From the NCBI RefSeq assembly GCF_030704535.1, contig NC_081818.1, positions 28,910,001 to 28,974,000 of the forward strand: a DNA stretch of 64,000 nucleotides, read 5' to 3'. The DNA is from Vitis vinifera. Lineage: Eukaryota > Streptophyta > Magnoliopsida > Vitales > Vitaceae. Positions 13,101 to 25,100 of the stretch are shown here, piece by piece. Position 1 is the stretch's first letter. Each line of letters begins with the position of its first letter. The translations under genes and the position numbers were made by a program. The notes beneath the pieces were generated by a model that was not told the DNA's origin, searched no databases, and saw nothing but the letters and a program-made list of their open reading frames with translations.

Positions 13101-16100
13101 GTCTTGAAATGTATGGTATTCCCATTCCAAGATACGCCCTTGTCAATAGGGAAGTACCATGTCAAGAGCTGGATTATTTTGTTGAGGAAGAAGATTTTGT
13201 TGAGGTTCATGGAAACCGTTTCTGGAAGCCATTTGTGGAGAAGCCTGTTGATGGTGAGTTCATTCTTTATTTATGCCAATAAGCTGTTTTATTTATGATG
13301 TTTTTTCTAGTTATTTGGGCAAAAATTTTGATATGTTGTAAACCTTATTTTTGCTCAATGCATTGACTTGTCCCAAAGAAATACGCATAGAGCTTTCTAG
13401 GCTTGACTAGATTATCATTAATCAAGTGGACACAACTTACATTGTTCATGGGATAAAATGACTAAATAAGTTACTTGAAGTAGGCTTGCTTGGCCAAGAT
13501 TAGCAGTTACTAAAAATTCCTTGTGAGTTAATACCAAGGTGAACCTTATTTTGGAGCTAATAATTTTCAATCAAAATCTGGCTTCCTTTGGAAAAAATGT
13601 GGTATGGTCACCAGTTTCAAGTATTCAATTCAGAATCCTTTTTATTTTTAAATAATATCATGTTGGGTGAATTCCCTAAAAAAAATTTGTCTAACTTTCT
13701 TGCAAATTGTATGAATATTGAGGATACTGTTGGTGATACCAATGGTCCTTAGTGCCCTTGAGGCTAGGCTCAAGTGGTAAAAGGTTGGGGAAGGTGTATG
13801 GGAGGTTCTAGGTTCAGGTCCCAATGGGGACAGAAGTTCACCTATCAAAATAAGAAAAAAAAAGACCAATGGTCCTTAGCAAACATAACAATGGTCCTAA
13901 GCAAACATGCAAACTTCTGTAAATTCACTTATTGAAAGTGTTTTCTCATGTATATGCATTGTTATTAATGCAGCCATACTGTCTTTTATCCAAAAAGGTG
14001 TTAATTTGCTCAATTGCTAACTTGAATGAAACTTTATGGGTTAATTAAATATTTCCTTGAATATAAACTAGAGCAATTCCGTTTTTGCAACCATAAAATT
14101 ATATACTATTTACTACTTGTGCCATTTGTATCCATGTGCAGATATTAATTTGTTAATTTGCATGTATAATAACAACTCTCCTTTTATGGTTTGGTGAAGG
14201 GGATGATCATAGTATAATGATATATTACCCTAGCTCAGCAGGTGGGGGTATGAAGGAATTGTTTAGGAAGGTGAGATTGTTTGTGCGCTTCTTTTGTTTG
14301 GTTTTTCTATGGACTTGCATGTTATGTGCAGCTTTACTTCTTCCTATGTAATGTGGGATATACTTCAGATGTAGTTCATTTATCTTTGAAAAGGGGCATT
14401 CTCAAAGGATACAAAACATAAAACTACCATAGGATTGTTTTCCGGCTAGTCACCTTTTGAAATGTGACTCAAATCTAATTCATTTTAGTCCATGCTGGAT
14501 TTGAGGTTAGTTGAGTTCAGCTAGTTATGGATGGTGATTTGGACCCATCACATGGTGGGTCCTAATACGTTATTGCTTCTGATGTGGCAAGATGCATATA
14601 TTTATATATGGTATTCTGTTTATACAATATGGTGCCCGTGCCCAGATCCCTTCTTTTCTTCCATCCCTAAATACTCTTATTTTATTTGTAACTAAAATAG
14701 CTGATTAACGGTTAATACCCCACATTGCATACCATGTTTTCATGCATAACTGATTACTGTAGTTGGTGCCATACTCTAGTTCTCTTCTTTCAGGAGAGCT
14801 GTAGAGTTTTCTTGTTTCTTTTACAAAATGTTTTTAATAGAAATTCAAATTCAAATTGTTGTAGATTTTTTTTGGGTCAAAACAAAAGTCTGTGTATGAA
14901 TTAAAGAAAATACCAGATACCTGAATTGCAATCTTTAAAGCCAAAGCACACAAATATTCATAAAAAAGTTAAGAGGTAGCATGTGAATTGCTCTTAAAGA
15001 CAATCAAATACAAAACATCAATGTTTAAGTGGAAAACCCTCCAATAAAGAGGGAAAGCCCACACAACAAATCTAATCTGTAGTCCACTGTATTAGAAATA
15101 ATGAATCACAAAGTTTTCTCAAAGTTTCTGGAACTTGAGCAATTACAATTGCAGGAGAAAATGAAAGTGGTACCTCATCATGCTTCTACAACTAAATTAT
15201 TCTTCACCATGCAGAAACTTTCAAACCACCATGTTGGAGAAACCAAATTATTTAGACACTTGCTACGTCCAGATCTGAAATAATGGTGAGAGATACCACA
15301 AACAACCTTCAAAACCCATAATCTTGAAAACCAAATCAAGCCTTAGAGAGAACCACACTCTGATGTTACATCTTCTGGATTCTCTCTTTTCATTGCTTTT
15401 AATGGTCACAGGCACTGCCACGCAGAAAAAGAAAAAAAAAAAGGGTAAAACTAAGTTTTTTTTTTTTTAACCTTTTTCTTTCTCCTTCTTTTCTTTTCTT
15501 TTTTTTTTTCTAATTTTTAAATAGAAGGAATATATGGGGCTGGCAATAGCATACATATCAAGATTATTCTCAAATTAAACTTTAGATTTCAACTGCTATT
15601 AAAGATAAGCCTCCTCTTTTACATTTGTTTATTATTAAAACACATTTACTTATTTACAGCATAAAAATATTACTAGAGTAATACTTTTATTCATATGTAA
15701 TAACTCACTAGATTTTTAGCTTCTATTTTCATTGTAAATGTTTGTCCATACATCTTATACTTCTTCCGTGTGCATACACACATATAATTTTTATTATTGT
15801 TTCAGGTTGGTAACCGCTCAAGTGAGTTCCATCCAGAGGTTAGAAGAGTGAGGCGTGAAGGCTCTTATATATATGAGGAATTTATGCCAACTGGAGGAAC
15901 AGATGTCAAGGTTGTCTAGTTTATTGATTATATTTCTTGGTGAATAAAATCTGTGCTCGTTTTGATCATATTAATGGATGAGCTAGCTGCACAGTTTGCT
16001 CTGTTGAGATTCTTTGCCAAGAAATTTATGTACTACAATCCAAAAAGCAAAAACCCTTCATGGGCCTTAAGGAATATATATATATATATATATATGCCAA

Positions 16101-19100
16101 AAGGTGGAGTAACTTTTTACAATTATTTTAAAGGATGGAAACAAGTTGTGAATTGGAAGTTTATTTTATCGTTATGAGGCAATGGAACTTTTAATTACTT
16201 AACTGCATGAGTTTTATGCATGGAGTAACTTTTAATTCTTTCTTTTCTATCAATAATATATCTTGTTTTCTTTTCAAATCATCCTGCTTTAGGGGTATCA
16301 TTTCCTCTTATTGACTGGATTTTTCTGGATGTCTATAGTGTTTCAGAAACATGATTGGGAATTGAGTTTATAGTGCATGATTAAGTTTAGGACATGTAGA
16401 ACTAGGCCATCCTGTATACGCCACATATCTGATTCTTGGCATGTCCATATGGCAAAATTTTATGAACTTCTTGCTCACTCTCAATCGTCTCAAGTTAATG
16501 ATTGGTTCTGCCATTGTTGTATATTTATTGTTCATGTTTCTGATATTTACAATTGACTTGGAAATTCTATGTAATGCCTATGGTAGTCTTTTGCCTTTTC
16601 CATCATTTTCATTTTTCACTTTTTATTTTTATCATCAGTTGATCAAGCTTCTTGTCAATTTATAATAGGTGTATACAGTTGGCCCTGAATATGCACATGC
16701 TGAGGCAAGGAAGTCTCCTGTTGTTGATGGCGTTGTTATGAGAAACCCCGATGGGAAAGAAGTGAGTAATATGTATTTCATATGTACTTTACAAAACCAA
16801 GCTTCTACATCTTCTTGCCTGGATGATGGAGGTGGTTACATCTACTGAACAGCCAGAAAACATTTGGCCTAACCTTACAATCATGATATACCTTGGTGGT
16901 TTTTAATCTTTAGCAAAATGACCACGAATCATGTTTAGATAAACTTTAAATTGGGCGAAGTATGATTTACTGTTCCATAGAAAGAAATAATAAGGTAAAT
17001 GTACAATTAGTTGGCGAGATTAGGTATTTTCTTGGTAAACATTTTCCTGGACAATGATAGAGCAATTTATGACTAAGAATGAAATAGGGGAATGGATAGT
17101 AGTTCCAGCTTAGTCCTCATTTTTCATGGGGATTGAAAGAATGGCCTTTAATACATGTTTGAAATCTTTTACTTTGTTTGACAGGTAAGGTATCCTGTAT
17201 TGCTGACTCCTACTGAGAAGCAAATGGCAAGGGATGTTTGCCTTGCCTTTAGGCAAGCGGTAAGTAACCTGAATCCCATAATAACAAAATATGTGCATTG
17301 TTGTAAGTTGTAACCACTAATTTGTTACTTATTGCTGTTACTAGTCTTACTATTTTTTCATCTTTGTGAGTGGACTTGATTTTGTTTTAGTTTCCATTTT
17401 TCTTGCTTTTTTGACCGCATACTTTGTTTGCCTATGCCATGATGATGAGCATAAAATTGTCATTAGAAAGGAGAGAGGATGGAGCGAGAGAGCGAGGACG
17501 ATGAGGGAGGTTTTCGAGAAGAAAAGCGAAGTCGGAGAAAAAGGAAAGAGGGGAGATTTGGGGTGGAGTCAAAGATTTTCGAGATCGGGGTGGAGGAGAA
17601 ACAGGGCAAAACCCAAATCGTTATTGAGGAGAGCAAGGGAGGGGTTTCATCTTGGGTCCGTTTGGGGCCGTTGAGTGTAGAAGTTCTCCTGGATAGCCTG
17701 AACCAGTGTATTAAGGCAGAGGAAAAGGGAAAATGGGAAAGGGATTGGAGGGAAAATGGGAGAACCTATTCTCTGGTGCGGGACGAGAACAAAGCAGGTC
17801 TTTTTATTAGATTAGGGGTGGTCGACAAGGAGAAGAGGAGGTTTAATATTTTCATTCCGAAAGGGAGAGGTGAGAGAGGGGGGTGGAACTTCATGGCGGA
17901 GATATTACAGAAGGTGGTAGGAAGCAATGGCAAAAAGGAGAATAAGCAGGAGGAAAGGGCCATGGTGAAAACAAGTATGAATAAGTCGTTCGCAGAAATG
18001 GTGAAAGGGTCGGATGGCAGGGGGGGTGAAGTGGTAAGAGTGGAAGTGAAAGAAGAGGAAATCAGGGGCAACCTGCGCAAACTGGAGCATTGCCTTGTAG
18101 GCAGCTGGAGCTCTGACTCAGCAAATGGTATGGATATGGAGAGATTAGGATGGTTAATGGCAAGGTCCTGGGGGTTGCAGGGTAAACTAGGGTTGGCAAG
18201 GATGGAAGAGGGCAGGATCCTTTTGGAGTTTCAGTATGTGGGTGAAGCCGATCGTGTTCTTTCCTCTGGAAGCAGGCGGGTGGGAGGCGTCCAGTTGGGG
18301 CTGGAACGATGAAGCCCTAGGTGTGGTTGTGAAGATGAAGGTGGGAGTAGGAAGGAAGTATGGGTAAAGATTTTAGGGCTTCCAGTTTCATTATGGGTTC
18401 CGTCCATCTTGCGGAAAGTGGAGGACGAATGTGGAGGTTTTGTAGCCATGGACCCCCTGACGGAGAAGATGGTGGATCTGGAATGGGCTCGCATCCTAGT
18501 CAAGAAAAAGAATGGAGGTTTGCCGAGCAGGCTAGACATAGTGGTGGAGGAGGTTTGTTATTCCCTTTATCTCTGGTGGGAAGTGAGGCTAGAGATGAGG
18601 AAGGTGTCATCTGGAAGCCGTTCGAAAGGAAACTACAGAGAGGAGGTTAGGGGTGACGCTGAGGCACGCGCTACCCTGCGCGTTGGAGAGGTGGAAAGTG
18701 CAAGGACCGAGGCGCTGTTGCTGTCTGCTGACGAGACTGATGGGCAGGTCAGAGGGGCGGATGGGGATGGGACTGGTAAGCGGGCCAGAGCAGGGTCTGG
18801 GGCCCGGGTTCCTGCGGATCTGGATCAGGTGGATGGGCTTCTCCACTCAGGCCTATCTGTGGGTAGGACCCATCTCCTAAGGCCCAAAGGGGGGATAAAA
18901 TGGTTTCGAGCCCATTAAAAGGGTTAAAACTAAAAGGGGTGGTGATTGAGGAGGCTGGGCTTGGGATTGGGCCGTCCTATTCTAAGCCAGATTGGTGGAC
19001 TGATGTTGGTGAGAGCCCAGATTTTTCTGCAAGTAATGGACTGGCGGGGGAATATTTAGGCCCGTCCCAGCCTGAGAGCAGAAAAGGTAAGTTAGAGAGG

Positions 19101-22100
19101 GGTTCCCTCTGGGCGTGGGCTGATTTCAGTGATGGAAGAAATAGAGAAGCTGAATTCCTCAAAATAAGGGAGAAGGAAGACGTATGGAAGCAGCAAATGG
19201 CACCGTCTCACTCAGTGACTGATCGGGCTTTAATCGAAGAGGAATCGAGGTATGGGTCTGTTCTGATTCAAAGGGGGGGTAGGGCCTCGGGGTACCTGTC
19301 TTTTTCTTCTCTTCCTTTTGATTGGACTCCGGAGGGGGAGTATTACGATCATTCTGGGGTGGCATGTGAGGAAATACAAAACGAAACCCCACTGAGCATG
19401 ATTAAATCTGTCGAGAATGGTGGTGGGAGATGGGATTTGGTCGAAGCCATCACTGTTAATAATAACGACAAGGAGTGGGAGAGAGGGTCAATGTTGGCAG
19501 TGACTCAAGAAACCAGAGAGGAAAGGGAGAATGGATGGGAGGATTGCAATCTGGCCAAATTTAGCCAGTTTTTAGGCTTCTCGACAGAAGGGTTGGAGAA
19601 GGAAATTTTGAATTTCCTGGAAAAAATCAGAAAAAGAAGAGAAAAGATATACAGTAGAGGTGCGTTAGAGAAGACAAAATTTGAAAGGGAACTGAAAAGG
19701 CTTGAATGCTCAATAAACTATGAGGGAGGAAGCAAGCAGAGAAGTTCTTTACAGGATAGAGGGTGCCAACTTGTAGAAGTTAATGAAGCTTAAGATTTTG
19801 TGTTGGAATGTGAGGGGAGCAAACGATAGCTCTAGAAGGAAATTAATCAAAGCTGTTGTGAGAAGCCAGAAAGTAGACCTTACTCTGTATTCAGGAGACG
19901 AAAATTAAATTGATGTCTGAGTGGGTGGTTAGAAGCATAGGAGTGGGAAGGTTCTTAGACTGGAGGGCTTTGGATGCTTCTGGATCGGCAGGAGGCATTC
20001 TGATCTGTTGAGATAAAAGGTTGCTGGAGCTGGTGGAGTGGGAGGAGGGGCAATTCTCTATCCCATGTCGGTTTAGGAAGGTGGAAAATGGAGCTGTTTG
20101 GGTGTTCACGGGGGTGTATGGCCCGTTCACCAAAAATGAGAGGGACTGTATGTGGGATGAGATTAGGGCAATCAGAGGATTATGGGAAGAACCCTGGTGT
20201 GTAGGGGGGGATTTTAATGTTATTCTTTCTCAAAATGAGAGGAATAGGCAAGGGAGAATTTCTGCAGCAATGACGAAATTTGCTCAGGTTATAGATGAGT
20301 TAGGCCTGATTGATCTCCCATTGCAAGGAGGTGATTATACGTGGAGTGGGGGGCCAAATAATCGGTATTGGGCCAGGTTGGATAGATTTTTGGTTACTTC
20401 TAGTTGGCTAGATCAATTCAGTAGTGTGTTTCAAAAAAGACTGTCTAGGCCTGTTTCAGACCACTTTCCGGTGGTGCTGGAGGGTGGTACTGTGAGAAGA
20501 GGTCCTTCCCCATTCAGATTCAAAAACATGTGGCTTAAAGTTGAAGGGTTTCAAGAGCTAATCCATAGCTGGTGGAAGGGAATAGAGGTGAGAGGCAGTG
20601 CTAGCTTTAGGTTGGCTACAAAAATGAAAGCAGTGAAACAGAAGCATAAAGTGTGGAATAGGGAAGAGTTTGGGAGATTGGAAGACAATAAAGCTGCTGC
20701 CCTTAAACTAGTGGACCACTGGGACATGGTGGAAAGTGAGAGAAGACTATCAGAGGAGGAAACAATTTCAAAAAAGGAAGCAAAGGATAGTTATGCTAAG
20801 TGGGTTTCTTTGGAGGAAACTCATTGGAGGCAGCATTCCAGAGAATTATGGTTAAAGGAAGGGGACAATAATACAGGCTACTTCCATCGCATGGTGGCTG
20901 CCCATCGTAGATTCAATCATATGGACAGAATTAAGATAAATGGGATGTGGCTGACTGAGGAGAAGGATGTGAGTGAAGGGGTTGTTAATGCTTTTCAACA
21001 CTTACTCACGGAAAATTCAGATTGGAAGGCAGATATAGAAAGGCTGCAGTTAGAGCAACTAAATCAGCAAGAGGCAGAGAACTTGGAGTACCCTTTCTCT
21101 GAGGAGGAAATTCATAGTGCCCTGATGGAGATGAATGGGGACAAAGCCCCAGGACCGGATGGTTTTACTATGGTATTTTGGCAAAGATGCTGGGCTCTAG
21201 TTAAAGAGGAGGTTTTGGAGCTGTTTAAAGAGTTCTATGAGCAAAGTGCCTTCATCAAGCTATTGGCCAAGGTTTTAGCCAATAGACTCAAAAAAGTGAT
21301 AGAGAGAGTAGTATCCACTGATCAGAATGCTTTTGTAATGGGTAGGCAGATCCTTGATGCCTCCTTAATTGCAAATGAAGTAATTGATGCATGACAAAAA
21401 AGGGAAGAGAGAGGTCTCATCTGTAAGCTGGACATAGAGAAAGCCTACGATAGTTTAAATTGGCAGTTTTTGATGAAAGTCATGAGAAAGATGGGGTTCG
21501 AATCAAAGTGGCTGGGTTGGATGTGGAGTTGTATCTCCACAGCCAAATTTTCGGTGTTGGTGAATGGAGTGTCGGCCGGTTTCTTTCCAAGTTCTAAGGG
21601 GTTGAGGCAAGGAGATCCCCTCTCCCCTTACCTCTTTGTGATGGGAATGGAGGTGTTGAGCAATCTTATCAGGAGGGCTGTTGAAGGGGGTTTTTTGTCA
21701 GGGTGTAGGATCCGAGGAGGAGGAAGGTAGCCAGTGCATGTATCCCATCTGCTTTTTGCGGATGATACTATAGTTTTTTGTGAAGCCAGGAAGGAGTATC
21801 TAACTTATCTGAGTTGGATTCTGTTTTGGTTTGAAGTCGCGTCAGGGTTAAGGATCAATTTGGAGAAAAGTGAAATAATCCCAGTTGGCGAGGTGGAAGA
21901 GATGGAGGAGATGGCAGCGGAATTGGGCTGCAAGGTGGGCTCTATGCCTTCTGTGTATTTGGGGCTGCCATTGGGGGCTCCTAACAAGAGTACAGCCGTG
22001 TGGGATGGGGTGGAAGAGAAGATGAGAAGAAGACTTGCGCATTGGAAACGTCAATATATTTCCAAAGGTGGGAGACTTATTCTCATTAAGAGCACGATGG

Positions 22101-25100
22101 CTAGTATGCCATTGTATCAAATGTCTCTCTTCTGTATGCCCAAGTCGGTTGCGCGAAGATTAGAAAAATTGCAAAGGGATTTTCTTTGGGGAGGAGGAAA
22201 CTTAGAAAGGAAAGTGCACCTTGTTAATTGGGAGGTTGTGTACAGAGAAGGAAAAGGGGGGGCTTGGCTTAAGGAAGCTAATCCCATTAAATAAAGCTTT
22301 GTTGGGGAAATGGATTTGGAGGTTTGCTTGTGAAAAGGAAAATCTGTGGAAACAAGTGCTTTTGGCGAAATATGGGCAAGAGGGACTTGGTTGGATGACC
22401 AAAAAGGCTAATGGGACGTTTGGAGTAGGGGTTTGGAAGGAAATTATGAAGGAAAAAGATTGGTGTTGGGAGAATATGGCTTTTACTATGGGGAATGGTA
22501 CCAGAATCAGATTTTGGAATGATCTTTGGTGCGGGTGTACAGTGCTGTCCCAAAGGTTTCCTCACTTTTATGGGATGGCTGCTCATAGGAATGGTACAGT
22601 AGAAGAAATGTGGGATCAGAATGTGGGCCAAGGAGATTGGGATTTAAGATTTGTGAGGGGCTTTAATGATTGGGAGTTGGATATGGTAGGTAATTTGCTT
22701 CATACTTTGAGGGGGTTCAATCCTACTTTAGAAAAGGATGCTGTTTTTTGGAAAGGGGGAAGAAATGGAAAGTTTAAAGTAAAAGAAGCCTACAACTTGG
22801 TGGTAAATTCTGTGGCTAACAATTTTCCGAAGAACAACATTTGGGTGGATAAAGTTCAAACAAAAATTCTGTTTTTTGCATGGGAAGCTACTTGGGGCAA
22901 GGTGTTTACGCTAGATAGGCTCCAGAAAAGAGGGTGGCATCTCCCTAATCGGTGTTTCTTGTGTGGCTGCGAAGAGGAAACTATAAATTGCATCCTCATA
23001 CATTGTATAGTGGCAAAAGTCCTTTGGGATATGATATGTGCTTTGGTTGGTGTTAAGTGGGTCTTTCCAGAAACTGTAAAGGAGGTCTTATTAAGCTGGA
23101 GGGGCCCTTTTGTAGGGAAAAAAAGGAAAAAGATATGGAAGTCTATACCGTTGTACATCTTTTGGACCCTTTGGAAGGAAAGAAATAGGCTTGCTTTTAG
23201 GGGGGGGGTGATAGATATTCAGAAATTAAAAAATTCTTTTGTCTGTATTTTATGGGGTTGGGCGAGAATGTATAGTGGAGAGAGGTCGTTGTCTCTTATA
23301 GGCTCCTTGGAGTGGATAGCCTCCACATAAGGGCTGGTGGGGTTCTTTTGTTTTTCTTTTTGGTTGTGAGGCTTTAGCTAGATTGTATACTCGCTGTATA
23401 CGTGTGGCTTTTTGACCTCTTTTCAATATATTCTGTGCTTACTTATAAAAAAAAAATAAAATAAATAAAATTGTCATTAGAAGACCACTGACTTTTCATA
23501 CTCAGGATGAGCAAAGCTTTATCCATTTGTCAGCATTTGCTAATGAATTTTACTGTGATCATGCAAAGTGAGTTCCTGTTGCCTTGTGCTCCTTATTTCA
23601 TACACTCTGGATTATTATTATTTTTATTTTTTGTAGGCTTTGTTTGAGTGGGTTATGTGGTGTCGTCAGCCTAGTGTCTCTTTATTTTCTTTGACAAGAC
23701 CACTCAATGTCTTTCTGCATTTATGATAAAGGTGCCAAAACTTCTAAGGAACATGCCTCAGTCTGACCAGGAATGTGTGTTTGTGAGATCAAATTACTGG
23801 TGATGGAAGAATTGCCATTCTTATACCATGCAATAAGTTTTTGCCATAGTTCATGTTTCACCCAAATAACTGGTGATGGAAGAATTGCTATTCTTAAACC
23901 GCTCAATAGTTTTTTCCATAGTTCATGTTTCACCTAGCCCACATTACATGCTCCTCCCATTAATGTCATGCATGCCAAATTCAAAGTTGATCAAACATTG
24001 GCAGCTCTTCCAATTTTGATCCATAGTGCTCTGCGAGAGGGAAAAATATATTTATGAAAGACAATGTGATGGCCTGGATGGATTTCAATATCCAATCACT
24101 ACAAGAGTTAGCATGCATGATTTGCATTAGGAGGGTGCATAATCCACTGGTGTACTTGTCAAATCAGGGGCCATGTGAATTTATTAAGTGCTGTAAGATC
24201 AACGCCTTATACTAGGTGTGAGTTGATGCATCTTCTCTCCATATGTTTTCACCTGCGTACATGTGTGTTTGTTATCATTACCAGACCTGTTTGGTCACTA
24301 GGACCACAAGCAGGTGGCCAGCCCCTTATCTAGAGATGGCAATGGGGCGGGTCTTTTCGAGTACCCGCCCCGCCCTGCCCCTAATGGGACGGGGTTTAAT
24401 TTTTAATAAACAGGTTTGAGACGGGTTTGGGGATTTCTTAAAAAACCCGGGGTGGGTTTGGGTATTGCCCTGCCCCGCCCCGACCTGCCCCGATTATATA
24501 TAAAATTAAAATTTTAATTTAATTTAATTTTAAATTAAATTAATTTAATTTTTATTTTATTATTTTTAATATATAGATAATAATAAAATATTTTTAATAA
24601 AATAAGTTATAAAAATATATAATAATTTAATTATTTATAAAATATATTTATTTTAATATAATTAAAAAAAATTTAAGTAATTTAAAAAAAAATTAAAATT
24701 CGAAAAAAAGTTAAACGGGACTGGGATGGGAATGGGAATTTATCATACCCACCCCACCCCGTTTAATTTCTTAAATGGGACGGGGATGAGAATTGTTTCA
24801 AATAAACGGGGCGGGGTTGGGATGGGGGCGACCTGTCCTGAACCCGCTCCGTTGCCATCCCTACCCATATCTAGTTCAACTCGTATTATGAACTGGAGCA
24901 ACAGTTTGCCTTGGTGAACCATCTGGTTTTATAGTACCTTGCAGATATACGTGGGCTGCAAACTGTTTCCAGATAAAGGAGATGCATTGCCTCCTTTAGG
25001 TATGTTCCATCATGTTTGAGAAGAAATGTACCAAACCAAAAACCTTGCCAGAGATCCAGTCCTACCACTAGGTTACAGCTAATTGTTTCTGAATAAATGT

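Larger units (their letters stand above)
17469..23464 (+). mobile_element. Near-full-length L1-type LINE in VIH intron 10, inactive
   Basis: The 6.0-kb insertion is bounded by an 18-bp target duplication and ends in an A-rich tail from about 23446. It lies in the same direction as the host gene. It carries the two-ORF plan of plant L1 elements: ORF1, then ORF2 with endonuclease, reverse transcriptase and zf-RVT regions, then a 3' UTR of about 115 bases. The ORF1 part is G-rich on this strand and clearly unlike the AT-rich intron around it. Nonsense codons, frameshifts and an internal deletion show that it is dead. The splice sites at 17259 and 25694 are intact, so the host gene can still be spliced around it. 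Confidence 0.95.

Noticed and set aside
13765..13821. Possible tRNA gene from A- and B-box words
   Set aside because: No cloverleaf forms, and flanking 15-bp duplications show it is a retroposed SINE.
17766..18080. - strand frames opposite LINE ORF1
   Set aside because: Mirror frames of a purine-rich coding strand; no motifs.
22287..22631. - strand frame opposite LINE ORF2
   Set aside because: A shadow of the reverse-transcriptase/zf-RVT coding strand.
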